DNA of 64,000 bases. It comes from Myxococcus stipitatus (GTDB lineage: Bacteria; Myxococcota; Myxococcia; Myxococcales; Myxococcaceae). The DNA is taken from NCBI RefSeq assembly GCF_021412625.1, contig NZ_JAKCFI010000005.1, positions 722,233 through 786,232 of the forward strand, read 5' to 3'. Within the stretch, counting starts at the first letter, position 1. The number at the start of each line of letters is the position of its first letter. Shown piece after piece: positions 32,695 to 42,798 of this stretch. The notes beneath the pieces are model-generated. The model ran no database searches, was not told where the DNA came from, and saw nothing but the letters and a program-made list of their open reading frames with translations. The position numbers and the translations under genes were made by a program.

Positions 32695-35136
32695 ATGGAC
32701 GCGAACCGGCTGCGCTTCTGGCTGTTGGCAGAGCCCCTCGTCCACTGGGAGCCGCTCCCGGAGGGGCCGTCCCAGCCGCACGCCATCCACCGCGACACGA
32801 GCCGCCGCACCGTGCGGCTGGCGAGCTCGCCGGGCACGGTCCCCTGGACGGAGCCGGACGAGCCGGCGCGGGCCGAGCAGCTCGTGAACCAGGTGCCGGG
32901 CACGCTGGACGCCTTCGGCACGTGGGCGTATCTCGACGAGGCGACGGCCACCGTGATGGCCGCGGGGGCGGGCCCCGAGCCCACCCCGCTGCTGCGCTTC
33001 GACGCCACGACGCCGCGCGCGCGCCCCACCGACCTGGTGCTGGGCGAGGACGGCGTCCTGTACGTCGCCGCGGGCGGTGGCAAGGTGCTGCTCTCGGACA
33101 CCCGCAACCGGTGGGACCCCGCCACCGTGTCGCTGGAGGGCTTCGAGGCGTGGAGGCTCGCGCCCGCGCCCGGAGGCGGCGTGTTCGTGCTGGGCCGCCC
33201 CACGTCGCTGGGCGCTCCCTCGGGGCCCGCCCAGGTGCGGCTGGCCCACGTGACGGGACAGCCCCTGCACCGGGGCCTGCCCGGCGAGCGCGCGCCCACC
33301 GTCTTCAACCCCGAGGACAACCGGAACCCGCCGCGCATGTCGCTCCTGTTGGACGGGCCCTCGCTTCCGGGCGAGGTGCTCGTGGGGCTCGCCACCAGCC
33401 CCGACGGGCGGCTCGCGCTCTTGAGCTGGGTGCACGACGCCGCCAGCGCCGTGCCCCCCGGGGACGGCTCCGCGCGCCTGCGCTTCTTCACGGGCACCGG
33501 CGTGACGGAGCCCGTGGCGCTGCTGGGCGCGCGCAGGCCCTTCAGCCTCGCGTGGGTCCGCGCAGAGCGCGTCGCCGTGCTGCTGCGCACGGGAGCGACC
33601 ACCCTCGGCGCCGTGGCCTACGAGCCGCAAGCCCAGGAGCCGCTCGCCGCGCCCCTGGGCGACTACTACCCGCTCACCGCCCATGACGGCGGCCCGTTCC
33701 TGCACGGCCCCCACGCCCAGGTCCACTACCCCGTCCAGGCGGGCGCGCCGGAGCCGCTGCACCCCGTGTCGCTGCCCTCCTTCGCGCTCCAGGGCTCCAT
33801 GCGCAACGCGGGGGCGCCCCTGGCCCCGCTGCTGGACGCCGGCGACGCCCGCGCCGTCTGGCACCGGCTGTACCTGGAGGCGTGCCTGCCGCCGCGCTGC
33901 GGCCTGCGCGTCTTCCTCGCGGCGACGAGCACCGCGCAGCGCCCGGCCGAGGACGCCGAGGACACCTGGCACGAGCACCTCTTCGGCGACGTGGCGTCCA
34001 CCAGCGGCGCCGCGCAGGTCCCCCGGGGCGCGTGGGTGTCCGACGCCTCCGAGCTGCCCTTCCACCCCGGGCTCCTGCCCGGGACACCGGAGCCCGGCCG
34101 CCGGGGACTCTTCACCGTCCTCATCCAGCGCGCGGGGCGGCGCGTGCGCGCGCTCCAGGGGCGCTACCTCTGGGTGCGGGTGCAGCTGGTCGGCGACGGA
34201 CGCTCGTCGCCGGAGGTGGCCGCGCTGCGCGTGCACGGCCCGCGCTTCTCGTACGCGGAGAACTACCTGCCGGAGCTCTACCGCGAGCAGGTCTTCGGCG
34301 ACGACGCGGACGCGAAGGCGACGAGCACCCCCGCGGACTTCCTCGAGCGCTTCCTCGGCCTCACCGAGGGCCTGCTCACCCCCATCGAGGACAGGATCGC
34401 CGGGGCCTCGCTGCTCACGGACCCGCGCACCGTCCCCGAGGAGTCGCTGGAGTGGCTCGCCGGGTGGATCGGCCTCACCTTCGACGCCGCCATCCCCCAC
34501 GAGCGACGGCGGCGGCTGCTGGAGGCCGCGCCGCGCATCCGCCCGTGGCGAGGCACCTCGCGGGGCCTGAGGCTGGCGCTGGACGCGCTCACCGACGGCG
34601 GCATCTCCCGGGGCGGGCTGGTCGTCGTGGAGGAGTACCGGCTGCGCCGCACCTTCTCCACGCTGCTCGGCATCGACCTGGGTGACGAGGACGACCCGCT
34701 CCTGCCCGGGCTGCACCAGAGCGGCAACTCGTACGTCGGCGACACGCTCTTCCTGGGCAGCGAGGACCACAAGGAGTTCCTCGCGCTGTTCGGCCCCGAG
34801 GCGCCGACGACCGCCGCCGAGGAGGCCGCGGTGGAGCAGTTCCTCGCCGGGCTCGCCCACCGCGTCACGGTGCTGGTGCACCAGGACCTCGACGCGCGGG
34901 AGCTGGGCCTGGTGCAGCGGGTGGCGGAGCTGGAGGCCCCCGCGCATGTCGCCGTCTCCGTGAAGAGGGCGAGCCATCCGCTCATGGTGGGCGTGGCCTC
35001 GCTCGTGGGCATCGACACGTACCTGGGGCCACCACCGAGCCCCCAGCCCCTTCGCGTGGGCGAGGGCGCGCTCGGCAGCAGGAACCTGCTCGAGCGTCCC
35101 CCCAGCCTGGACCCCCGACTTCTCGCAGGAGGTTAG
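32695..35136 (+). CDS. Tail protein I-like baseplate protein with N-terminal propeller-like region (Pvc12 position)
   Basis: An 813-residue protein. The C-terminal third resembles the phage tail protein I / TIGR02242-like domain: Tyr-Leu-Pro-Glu-Leu-Tyr-Arg-Glu, Phe-Leu-Glu-Arg-Phe-Leu-Gly-Leu and Leu-Glu-Trp-Leu-Ala-Gly-Trp-Ile-Gly. This part would attach to the gpJ wedge. The first ~450 residues are beta-rich with repeating elements such as Leu-Val-Leu-Gly-Glu-Asp-Gly-Val-Leu-Tyr-Val and Gly-Gly-Val-Phe-Val-Leu, reminiscent of a beta-propeller. The gene begins 2 bases after gpJ. The fused propeller could display a carbohydrate- or protein-binding surface at the baseplate. Confidence 0.85.
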   Translation: MDANRLRFWLLAEPLVHWEPLPEGPSQPHAIHRDTSRRTVRLASSPGTVPWTEPDEPARAEQLVNQVPGTLDAFGTWAYLDEATATVMAAGAGPEPTPLLRFDATTPRARPTDLVLGEDGVLYVAAGGGKVLLSDTRNRWDPATVSLEGFEAWRLAPAPGGGVFVLGRPTSLGAPSGPAQVRLAHVTGQPLHRGLPGERAPTVFNPEDNRNPPRMSLLLDGPSLPGEVLVGLATSPDGRLALLSWVHDAASAVPPGDGSARLRFFTGTGVTEPVALLGARRPFSLAWVRAERVAVLLRTGATTLGAVAYEPQAQEPLAAPLGDYYPLTAHDGGPFLHGPHAQVHYPVQAGAPEPLHPVSLPSFALQGSMRNAGAPLAPLLDAGDARAVWHRLYLEACLPPRCGLRVFLAATSTAQRPAEDAEDTWHEHLFGDVASTSGAAQVPRGAWVSDASELPFHPGLLPGTPEPGRRGLFTVLIQRAGRRVRALQGRYLWVRVQLVGDGRSSPEVAALRVHGPRFSYAENYLPELYREQVFGDDADAKATSTPADFLERFLGLTEGLLTPIEDRIAGASLLTDPRTVPEESLEWLAGWIGLTFDAAIPHERRRRLLEAAPRIRPWRGTSRGLRLALDALTDGGISRGGLVVVEEYRLRRTFSTLLGIDLGDEDDPLLPGLHQSGNSYVGDTLFLGSEDHKEFLALFGPEAPTTAAEEAAVEQFLAGLAHRVTVLVHQDLDARELGLVQRVAELEAPAHVAVSVKRASHPLMVGVASLVGIDTYLGPPPSPQPLRVGEGALGSRNLLERPPSLDPRLLAGG

Positions 35137-35139
35137 CCG

Positions 35140-36072
35140 ATGAGCACTCCCATGGACCCGCTGCTCGAGAGCGAGGCGACCGACCGCACGTACTACGCGA
35201 CGGGCGTCCTCCTGGACCCGAGCGACTTCGACGCAGAACAGAGTTACCACCGCGGCCGGCTGGCGCGCTCGCTCGCGGCGCTGCATGGCCCGGGCACGGC
35301 CTCCGGCCTGCGCGTGCTGCACGAGCCCTACTCGGACCCGCTCAGCGAGGCGGAGGTCGCCGTCCTACCGGGGCTCGCGGTGGATCCGCTCGGGCGGCTG
35401 GTGGAGGTCGCCTCGCGGGCCTGCATCCGGGTGAAGCGCTGGTACGAGGGCTTCCCCGCGGACCAGCTGCTGCGGCGCGCCCGGGCGGACTTCGGCATGG
35501 GGCTGCCCCCGGCGGAGCTGCCCGAGCAGGCGGTGGTGGCGGACCTCTTCGTGCGCTTCCGGGTGTACGCGCGCGGTTGGACGCCGGCCTTGGCCTCCGG
35601 CCTCTACGACGCGACGGACGCGGTGTCGCCCGCGCGCCTGCGCGACGGCTTCGAGCTGCGGCTCGTGCCCCGCCTGGAGTCCGCGGCCCAGCCCCTGCCC
35701 ACGGTGCCGGTGGGGCCCTGGCCCCGGCCCGCCGGCGGCACGCCCTTCCCGGGCGGCGGCGGGGATGAGGCCGCGCGAAGGAGCGCCTTGAAGAAGGCCA
35801 TCCTGGATTCGTGGCTGCCCAGCCGGCAGGCGCTGCTGGACCGGCTGTGGGGCGACGCGTTCCTGCCCCACGCGCTGCGCTTCGACGCGAGCCAGCCGGG
35901 GGGCAAGGTGGCCGACCCCGCCTGGGTGTTCCTCGCCCGGGTGGCGGTGGGGGTCACCGCCGCGGTGGATGGCGGCGGCAGGCCCGTGCGCTCGGGCACG
36001 GTGGCCGTGGACAACGAGATGCGCCCGTTCGCCGTCACGGTGGCGGCGTTGGCGCGCTGGCTGGGCATCTAG
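35140..36072 (+). CDS. eCIS accessory protein with shared head module (copy 1)
   Basis: A 310-residue protein. Residues about 18-92 make a module seen in the next three proteins too: a Tyr-Tyr-Ala-Thr-Gly-Val-Leu-Leu start, an acidic-Gln Tyr-His segment, a Gly-x-Gly-x-Ala-Ser-Gly-Leu turn, and a Leu-Pro-Gly-Leu-Ala-Val-Asp-Pro-Leu-Gly-Arg strand. The remainder is mixed, with a Pro-rich loop at about 190-210. No enzyme motif is visible. The gene is 3 bases after the gpI-like gene and is probably a baseplate or fibre-attachment component. Function not known. Confidence 0.78.
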   Translation: MSTPMDPLLESEATDRTYYATGVLLDPSDFDAEQSYHRGRLARSLAALHGPGTASGLRVLHEPYSDPLSEAEVAVLPGLAVDPLGRLVEVASRACIRVKRWYEGFPADQLLRRARADFGMGLPPAELPEQAVVADLFVRFRVYARGWTPALASGLYDATDAVSPARLRDGFELRLVPRLESAAQPLPTVPVGPWPRPAGGTPFPGGGGDEAARRSALKKAILDSWLPSRQALLDRLWGDAFLPHALRFDASQPGGKVADPAWVFLARVAVGVTAAVDGGGRPVRSGTVAVDNEMRPFAVTVAALARWLGI

Positions 36073-36110
36073 CCCCTGGACATCGACACGACGCGGGGAG
36101 AGTGGCTGCG

Positions 36111-38045
36111 ATGATTGATACGACGAAAGGACCGGCGCGCGAGCGGCTCGAGCCCAACGCCGCCAAGAGGCTGGAAGCGGCGGGCACGCTCGTCCATGAC
36201 GACCGGCGGCTGCGCTCCTTCTTCTTCGATGGCCGCTTCCTGACGGCCAAGGACCTCACGCGCGAACAGGCCTACTTCCTCACGCGGCAGGCGGACCTCG
36301 GCCGCGGCGGGGGCGTGGGCGTGGTGACGGGCCTGAGCGTGGAGGATGGCCCGGACCCGCGCGCGCTGCGCATCACCGCCGGCCACGGCGTCACGCCGTC
36401 GGGCGAGGCCGTGGTCATCCCGCGCGAGCTGACCAACGTGCGGCTGGACGACATCCCGGAGGTGCAGCGGTTGGACGCGGCCTTCGGGCTGGCGCCCATC
36501 CCCCGCGAGACGGCGCGCAACCGCTCCGGGCTCTACATCGTGGCGCTGCGCCCGGTGGAGTACACGGCCAACCTGGTGGCGTCGTACCCCAGCTCCGTGG
36601 GTGGCGCGCGCACGGCCCAGGATGGCGACATCATCGAGGCCACCGCCATCACCCTCATCCCCTACCCGGACAACCACGCGGGGGCCGGCTTCGAGTCGCG
36701 CCGCTCGCGGGTGGCCCACGAAATCTTCGTGCGCAACGGCGGCCTGCGCCCGCCGGTGGACGCGCTGCCCATCGCGATGATCGCCCTGGACCACGGCGTC
36801 ATCCGGTGGATCGACCGCTTCCTGGTGCGCCGCGAGGTGGGCTCGGAGCAGACGGACTTCCTGGGCTTCGGCCAGGCGCCGCGCGCGCTGCGCGAGGCCC
36901 ACCTGCTCCAGTACCGCGAGCACCTGGAGGCGGTGCTCGCCTCCCGGCGACAGGTGAACCAGGGCGAGCGGTTCGCGGCCAGCGAGCACTTCTTCGCGCT
37001 GCCACCCGCGGGCCCGCTGCCGGCGGCGGCCGTCGCCGTGGACGGGCAGGAGTCCACCGAGGTCTTCTTCCCGCCCGAGGTGGACGTGGAGCTGTCCTTC
37101 GTCCCCGAGGACGAGATTGGCGCGCTCCTGGCGGAGAGCCTGTTCCTGGCGCCCATCGACTTGACGAAGACAGGCGAGGAGCTGACGGCCGTCTCCGTGC
37201 TGGTGATGGTGCCCATCCCCCGCGAGGAGATGACCCGGGCCCTGTCCACGCTGTTCCCCACCGAGCGCGCCACGACGGTGAAGCTGCGCGCCACGGCGTC
37301 GGGGCTCGTCGCCATGCGGCGGCCCGGGGACGCGCTCAAGGCGTTGACGCTGCGCCGGACGGCGGCGTCGCTCGCCACGGCGACCGCGACGACGACGGAG
37401 CCCAGCCTGGCCGACGCCGTCTGGAGCAGACTGCTCTCCAACGCCAGCACGCTCTGGTACGCGCGCCGGAAGAACTTCCCCTACAAGGCCACCGTGGTGG
37501 GGCAGCCCCAGGAGGTGGAGCCTCCCGACGACGCCTTCACCTCCGCCCTCCAGGAGGCGGGGCTCGCCGCGGAGTTCCGCGCGCTGCCCTCGCGCGCCAC
37601 GGCGCTGGGCATCGGCAGGGCCTATGAGCTGCTGAACACCCTCTTGCGCTCGAACGTGGCGGGCGCGCGTCAGCTCTTCGCGGGCGCGGCCGGCGAGCTC
37701 CTCCGGCAGCAGCGCGTCACCGCGGAGTCGGTGGCCGCGGTGGAGAAGCGCTACACCTACGAGGGGCGCGGCGGCGGACTGGCGCTGCTGGGCAGGTCCG
37801 TCACCGCCACGCGCCTCCCGGGCGCGGCGACCACGATTCCCGGCCCGAACACGCTCCCGCAGGAGGCCCTCGCGCGCGCGAGCACCATCGCCGAGCTGGA
37901 CCGCTACGCCCTGGCGGCCAGCAAGGAGGGCGCGGAGAAGGTCGAGCAGCTCCGGGGCATCGTCACCCGGACGCTGAAGGAGGGCCGCCCCCTGGACAGC
38001 GCCGTCGCGGAGATCCGCGAGACGCTCGAGACGCCGCGCACCTAG
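36111..38045 (+). CDS. eCIS accessory protein with shared head module (copy 2)
   Basis: A 644-residue protein. Residues about 35-115 carry the same module as its neighbours: Phe-Phe-Phe-Asp-Gly-Arg-Phe-Leu-Thr, Glu-Gln-Ala-Tyr-Phe, Val-Val-Thr-Gly-Leu-Ser-Val, and Ile-Thr-Ala-Gly-His-Gly-Val-Thr-Pro-Ser-Gly. A larger mixed alpha/beta region follows, then a helical C-terminus. The ATG at 36111 was chosen because the frame upstream is only a shadow of the previous gene; GGGGAGAG lies about 10 bases before it. No signal peptide or enzyme motif. Likely a structural partner in the baseplate or fibre assembly, but this is inferred from location and module sharing. Confidence 0.78.
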   Translation: MIDTTKGPARERLEPNAAKRLEAAGTLVHDDRRLRSFFFDGRFLTAKDLTREQAYFLTRQADLGRGGGVGVVTGLSVEDGPDPRALRITAGHGVTPSGEAVVIPRELTNVRLDDIPEVQRLDAAFGLAPIPRETARNRSGLYIVALRPVEYTANLVASYPSSVGGARTAQDGDIIEATAITLIPYPDNHAGAGFESRRSRVAHEIFVRNGGLRPPVDALPIAMIALDHGVIRWIDRFLVRREVGSEQTDFLGFGQAPRALREAHLLQYREHLEAVLASRRQVNQGERFAASEHFFALPPAGPLPAAAVAVDGQESTEVFFPPEVDVELSFVPEDEIGALLAESLFLAPIDLTKTGEELTAVSVLVMVPIPREEMTRALSTLFPTERATTVKLRATASGLVAMRRPGDALKALTLRRTAASLATATATTTEPSLADAVWSRLLSNASTLWYARRKNFPYKATVVGQPQEVEPPDDAFTSALQEAGLAAEFRALPSRATALGIGRAYELLNTLLRSNVAGARQLFAGAAGELLRQQRVTAESVAAVEKRYTYEGRGGGLALLGRSVTATRLPGAATTIPGPNTLPQEALARASTIAELDRYALAASKEGAEKVEQLRGIVTRTLKEGRPLDSAVAEIRETLETPRT

Positions 38046-38070
38046 CCACGGACGGAGAAGAGGCAGCCCC

Positions 38071-41000
38071 ATGAACACCCGACCGCTGAAGGAGTCGCTC
38101 CCCGACGAGCACATCCTCCAGGTGGAGCCTCGCCCGCGCCCGTCGGTCGACGCCGACTGGCGCAGCCGCCCCCACCTCTACACCGGCCGCGCGCTGTCCG
38201 CGGAGGCGCTCGCCTCCGAGCAGCGTCAGCGCTCCGGCCGGCTCGCCCTGCGTGGACAGATGCGGGCCCCCGGCGTCATCGCCGGGCTGGAGGTGAGGCT
38301 GGAGGCGGAGGAGTCTCCCTCTGGTGGGGCTCCCTCGTGGCTGCTGCAGATCAGCGCCGGCATCGGGCTGCTGGCCACGGGCGAGGACGTCGTGCTGCCC
38401 CGCGCCGCCCGCCTCCGGGTGGACCGGCTGCTGGCCTACTGGCAGCAGCGGCCGGAGGGCCCGGTGGACTTCGACGTCAGCATCCTGTCGGACCGGGAGC
38501 TCGCGGACATCCCGAGGACGCACGCCGACCTGCGCGCGGCCGTGCTCGTCCTGGTGCCCCTGGAGTCCGAGCGCAAGGCCCCGCCCACCGTCAGCGCCGA
38601 CCCGTGCGAGGACACGTCGGAGGACGACGCCTTCGAGGACCCCCAGCTCGTGGAGGGCTGCGCGGTGGTGCTCTACGCCTGGCCTCCGCACTGGCCCATG
38701 CCCACCCCGGACGACCAGTGGCGAAACCGCCTGGCCTGGGACCTCTTCGAGCGCGAGCGCCTGCGCGCGCACGGCGAGCACGCCCCCTGGGAGGAGGTGG
38801 GCGTCCCGCTGGCGCTCATCGGCTTCGAGCCCCCCGCCGAGGAAGGCCTGCCGGCGACGCCGCTGTTCATCGACCGCGCCGCGGTGGTCCGCGCCGGTGG
38901 CGCGCCGCGCGAGCGCACGCCGCTGCTCCCCGCCCAGGGCACACCCCTGCTGTGGCAGGCGCGCATGCAGCAATTGGCCGAGCACCTGGCCTCGCTGCCC
39001 GCCGAGGACCTCGAGGACGGGACGGCGATACTGGCGCTGGACCAGCTGCCGCCGGTGGGCCTGCTGCCGCGCAACGCGCTGAGCGTGGAGTTGGGCGAGG
39101 TGGGCGTCGAGCGGCGCTTCTTCCCCGAGTCCTTCGATCTGGAGTTCGTGCCCGTCCCCCTGGAGCAGCTCGACGCGGTGGCCCACGCCAGCGCCTCCCT
39201 GGCGCCGCTGAGCACCTCGCGCTCAGAGCACGTGCGGGTGCTCGTCCCGGTGCCCGAGGCCCACTTCCAGCCTCAGCTCCTGCGGCGGCAGGAGGTGGGC
39301 CCGGAGTTCGCGGAGGCCATCGAGGCCGCCTTCGCGCGACTGGGCGAGTGGCTGCGCCGGCGCAAGGACCTGCGCGGAAAGGCCACGCTCCTGCTCAACG
39401 CGCTGGAGGGGTTCAAGTCGGAGAATGACCGGTACCCCCAGCCCGAACCCGGACAGGTGCCGGGAGAGGGCCCGAGGCCCAAGCCCCCGGGCACCAACCC
39501 CTACGGCCCGGAAGAGGAAGCCTACGGGACGGACGGCAGCACCGTGCCGGCGCTCGACGAGGTCCTCCCGCCCCAGGGCGAGAACAGCCTCTGGGGAGCC
39601 CCCTCCCTCCTGGGCTTCGACGCCGAGGAGCTCTCCACCGCCCTGTCGCTCGAGTCCGGGGAGGACCGCTTCGGGTTGGCGGCGCGGCAGGGTGAGGACT
39701 CGCTCGCGCTGACGAGCTTCGCCGGAGGCTGGCGTCCCTGGGTGACGTTGGTCGGCATCCTGGAGAACGACACGCAGACGTTTCGCGGCTTCAGGACGGT
39801 CTGGAATGGCGACGAACCCGCGGTGGTGGTCCTCGTCAGCGAGCCCGGCCCCATCCCGCCGACTGGCGCCTCTCCGCCGACCCTCTGGTTCGTGCGCGTC
39901 TATCACCACGTCGGCGGCGACGACTGGGCGTGGGGCACGACGCAGAAGTGGGAGGCGACGGAGGTCACCGACTTCAGCGCGGTGACGTGGGGCGAGGGTC
40001 GCATCGACGTGTTCGCCGCCACGACGAAGACCACCGGGAACGCGACGACCCACGACGTCCTCGTGTTCACCTGGGTGGCCGGACAGTCGCAGCAGCCTCC
40101 CATCACCCGCCTGACGCCGGCCTCGGGCCGGCAGGTCCTCCGCCTCGAGGCGCTGAGGCGGACCGCCGTGGGCAGCTCCGCGCGCGTCGACCTGCTCTTC
40201 CTCGCGAAACCGGCGGGCGCCGAGCCCGACGTCGCGGCCTGGTTCCACCACCTCTCCGCCGTGCACGAGGACGGCGCCCCCGCGCTGACCTTCGGCGGCC
40301 TCGTGGAGGTCGATACCGTCACCGGAACCGACCTGGCGGCCTGCCGGTCCGACATCCGGCTCGAGGGGGATCTCCTGGATGTCCTCGTCCAGGACCCGAC
40401 CCGGATCTTCCATGGGCGGTTCGATTCGGACTGGAACTTCGACGACACCGCGCTGTTCACGCGCGAGGGCACGGGAGAGGGAGGCGGCATCGAGGTCTTC
40501 TTCGGCGGCCTCCAGGTCGTGTCGCGATTGGACGGTCAGCTCCATGCCTTCTGGCGGGTGCTGCCGGATACCCTCTTCTACGCGTGGTTCGATGGCGCCA
40601 AGTGGAACCCCGCCCGCGTGCTGGCGCAGCTGGAGTTGCACAGCGGGGGCCCGGTGTTCGACGCGGCCATCTCCGGCGGCACGCCCGAGGTCTTCCTGGC
40701 CACCCTCAGCGGCCTCCAGCACCTCAAGATGTTGCCGGACAGCACGCGCGCGCTCGTCGACCAGCAAGGTCTGCGGGGCACCCTCGCCCAGACGCGCGGC
40801 CTGCTCAACCGGGTGGACGACCTCATCCAGGCCGGCTCCGCCCAGCTCCAGGCCGACACCCAGAACGTGCGCCAGTTGATGATCGGCGGCAGCACGGAGG
40901 CCAGCCGCCTGGTGGTGTCTCCCATCCTCGGCGCCACCATGGTGCAGAGCCCGTTGGCGGCCCGCGCCGACATCGAGCACTACTTCAACCGCTTCCTCAA

Positions 41001-42756
41001 GCGGCGCTTCGTCCCGGAGGTCGAGGACCCCGTCAGCAGGGAGGACGCCCGCGAGACCTTCGCCCAGGCGATGGCAACGCGGGCCTCGCTGACCGAGCGC
41101 GTGGTGGAGCTGGTGAAGGAGCTCAACCTCGACGTGACGAGCATGACGCTGTCGAACGTCGCCATGCTCAGGCAGGACGCCTCCGGCAGGACCGTGGTCG
41201 CCTTCATCGCGCGCACGAAGATCGTCCAGCGCGAGAACCTCTCCCTCGACACCCTGGTGAAGAACCCGACCGCGTTGGCGAGCGCCCTGCTGCGGCTCAA
41301 CTCGGAGGCCGCCGCCATCGAGGCGACGTTCACGAGCGATCCGGCGATGCCGAGGTGGGGGCCCAACGACTACTTCACCACCTCCGTCCAGCACCTGGAG
41401 GACATGCTCGTGCTGCTGCGGGAGCTGGAGCGGCGCACGCGGCCGTTCGCCAGCGCCGTGGCCGGCTACGAGTCGGCGCTCGCCCGGTTGGAGGAGCACT
41501 GGGCGGCGCTCGCCAGGCGCCTCGCGCTCGTGGACACGGAGGTGGCCGAGGGGCGACAGGACGTCACCGTCGCCCATGCCCTGCTCGACGAAGAGGAGGA
41601 ACGCGTCGAGGTCATCAACGCGCGACGCCAGGAGGTGCTCGAGCGGCACGTGCCGTTCTTCGTCTACCAGCGCCCCCGCCAGTGCGAGCTGACGCGCGAG
41701 GTGCCCTCGCGGCTGCTGGACCCGGGCTTCGTGCCGGACATCCTCCCGACGGTGCTCGAGAGCACCGCCGCCGCGCCCCCGGAGCTGCTCGCCTTCATCG
41801 AGCTGGTCCAGGACTCGCCCCTGCGCTGGTTCACGCTCGCGCCCCGACTGCTGGACGGGCTGGACCGCGTCGGGCTCCTCCACCGCACCTTCGAGTGGGC
41901 CCAGGTCCGCGCCGTGCAGCGGGTGCCCATCCGCTATCCGGTCGTCGCCAGCCGGGCGAACTCGCCCTACGTGAGGAGCCTCTCCCAGCTGCTGTCCGTC
42001 CGCGAGGACCTCATCGCGCGTCAGCGCGGCGCCTTCATCGGCATCCAGTACGCGGTCCTCCAGGAGCGCACGTGGCTCGAGCTCCAGCAGAGCGCCCGTG
42101 AGCAGCTGTCGCTGGGAGACCTCATCGACACCGCGCACGGCCGCTCCGACGTGGGGCGCGCCGCCTCCATCGAGCTGGAGGACATGGCCAAGGTGACCAC
42201 CGGCCTGTACCAGCGCTTCGGCGAGGTGTTGCCGTCGCTGCGCCTGGAGTGGGCCGAGCGCATGAGCCAGTACGACGCGCCCGTCGACCTGAGGGACCTG
42301 TCGCGCCTGCCGGGCTGGACCACGGTGGAGGTCACCCAGCGCCGCGAGCTCCAACAGCTGGTGGACTGGCTGTACCAGCGCGTGGTGGCCACCGAGCCGG
42401 AGGCGCTCGCGCTCATCAGCGACCTGGTGCGCGTGTGCATGCTGCTGGCGAGTCACGCCCCGGTGAACGAGCTGTTGTCCGGCCATGTCTCCAAGCCCAC
42501 GGAGGCGCGCGTGGGCAGCTCCATCGAGCTGGCGGTGGACCCCTCCCGGGTGCGCGTGGGCATGCACGTGACCATCCGCTCGGAGACGCGGACGGTGCAG
42601 GCGGTGGTGGAGGACCTGACCTCCAGCGTCGTGCGCGCCCGCGTGGTGCTGACGTCCGCGCCGGTGGTGGCCTTGAAGGTGAAGACGTCGGCGTATTTCT
42701 CGGAACCCGCCCGTGGCGCCGGGGCCCTCCTGCCCTACGTGGGCGTCTGGCGGTGA
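38071..42756 (+). CDS. Giant eCIS protein A (1561 residues), head module plus propeller-like and helical regions
   Basis: The N-terminus (about residues 28-110) carries the shared head module (Leu-Tyr-Thr-Gly-Arg-Ala-Leu-Ser, Glu-Gln-Arg-Gln, Val-Ile-Ala-Gly-Leu-Glu-Val, Ala-Gly-Ile-Gly-Leu). Residues about 500-890 consist of beta-rich units with Val-Phe-Ala-Ala-Thr, His-Gly-Arg-Phe and Phe-Tyr-Ala-Trp-Phe-Asp-Gly elements, like a propeller lectin. The rest is helical, with long Glu/Arg/Leu stretches around 1130-1200, closing with a small beta domain. No signal peptide. The following gene encodes a paralogue with the same layout. Candidates are tail fibre, baseplate spoke or length-control protein; no family match was recognised. 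Confidence 0.82.
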   Translation: MNTRPLKESLPDEHILQVEPRPRPSVDADWRSRPHLYTGRALSAEALASEQRQRSGRLALRGQMRAPGVIAGLEVRLEAEESPSGGAPSWLLQISAGIGLLATGEDVVLPRAARLRVDRLLAYWQQRPEGPVDFDVSILSDRELADIPRTHADLRAAVLVLVPLESERKAPPTVSADPCEDTSEDDAFEDPQLVEGCAVVLYAWPPHWPMPTPDDQWRNRLAWDLFERERLRAHGEHAPWEEVGVPLALIGFEPPAEEGLPATPLFIDRAAVVRAGGAPRERTPLLPAQGTPLLWQARMQQLAEHLASLPAEDLEDGTAILALDQLPPVGLLPRNALSVELGEVGVERRFFPESFDLEFVPVPLEQLDAVAHASASLAPLSTSRSEHVRVLVPVPEAHFQPQLLRRQEVGPEFAEAIEAAFARLGEWLRRRKDLRGKATLLLNALEGFKSENDRYPQPEPGQVPGEGPRPKPPGTNPYGPEEEAYGTDGSTVPALDEVLPPQGENSLWGAPSLLGFDAEELSTALSLESGEDRFGLAARQGEDSLALTSFAGGWRPWVTLVGILENDTQTFRGFRTVWNGDEPAVVVLVSEPGPIPPTGASPPTLWFVRVYHHVGGDDWAWGTTQKWEATEVTDFSAVTWGEGRIDVFAATTKTTGNATTHDVLVFTWVAGQSQQPPITRLTPASGRQVLRLEALRRTAVGSSARVDLLFLAKPAGAEPDVAAWFHHLSAVHEDGAPALTFGGLVEVDTVTGTDLAACRSDIRLEGDLLDVLVQDPTRIFHGRFDSDWNFDDTALFTREGTGEGGGIEVFFGGLQVVSRLDGQLHAFWRVLPDTLFYAWFDGAKWNPARVLAQLELHSGGPVFDAAISGGTPEVFLATLSGLQHLKMLPDSTRALVDQQGLRGTLAQTRGLLNRVDDLIQAGSAQLQADTQNVRQLMIGGSTEASRLVVSPILGATMVQSPLAARADIEHYFNRFLKRRFVPEVEDPVSREDARETFAQAMATRASLTERVVELVKELNLDVTSMTLSNVAMLRQDASGRTVVAFIARTKIVQRENLSLDTLVKNPTALASALLRLNSEAAAIEATFTSDPAMPRWGPNDYFTTSVQHLEDMLVLLRELERRTRPFASAVAGYESALARLEEHWAALARRLALVDTEVAEGRQDVTVAHALLDEEEERVEVINARRQEVLERHVPFFVYQRPRQCELTREVPSRLLDPGFVPDILPTVLESTAAAPPELLAFIELVQDSPLRWFTLAPRLLDGLDRVGLLHRTFEWAQVRAVQRVPIRYPVVASRANSPYVRSLSQLLSVREDLIARQRGAFIGIQYAVLQERTWLELQQSAREQLSLGDLIDTAHGRSDVGRAASIELEDMAKVTTGLYQRFGEVLPSLRLEWAERMSQYDAPVDLRDLSRLPGWTTVEVTQRRELQQLVDWLYQRVVATEPEALALISDLVRVCMLLASHAPVNELLSGHVSKPTEARVGSSIELAVDPSRVRVGMHVTIRSETRTVQAVVEDLTSSVVRARVVLTSAPVVALKVKTSAYFSEPARGAGALLPYVGVWR

Positions 42757-42798
42757 GCCCTCGATGAAGCCTGGAACCTCCTGGAAGGAAGTCCGCTC

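Noticed and set aside
31885..35322. A 1145-codon minus-strand open frame opposite the gpJ and gpI genes
   Set aside because: It is an antisense shadow; the plus strand encodes recognisable baseplate proteins over the same stretch.
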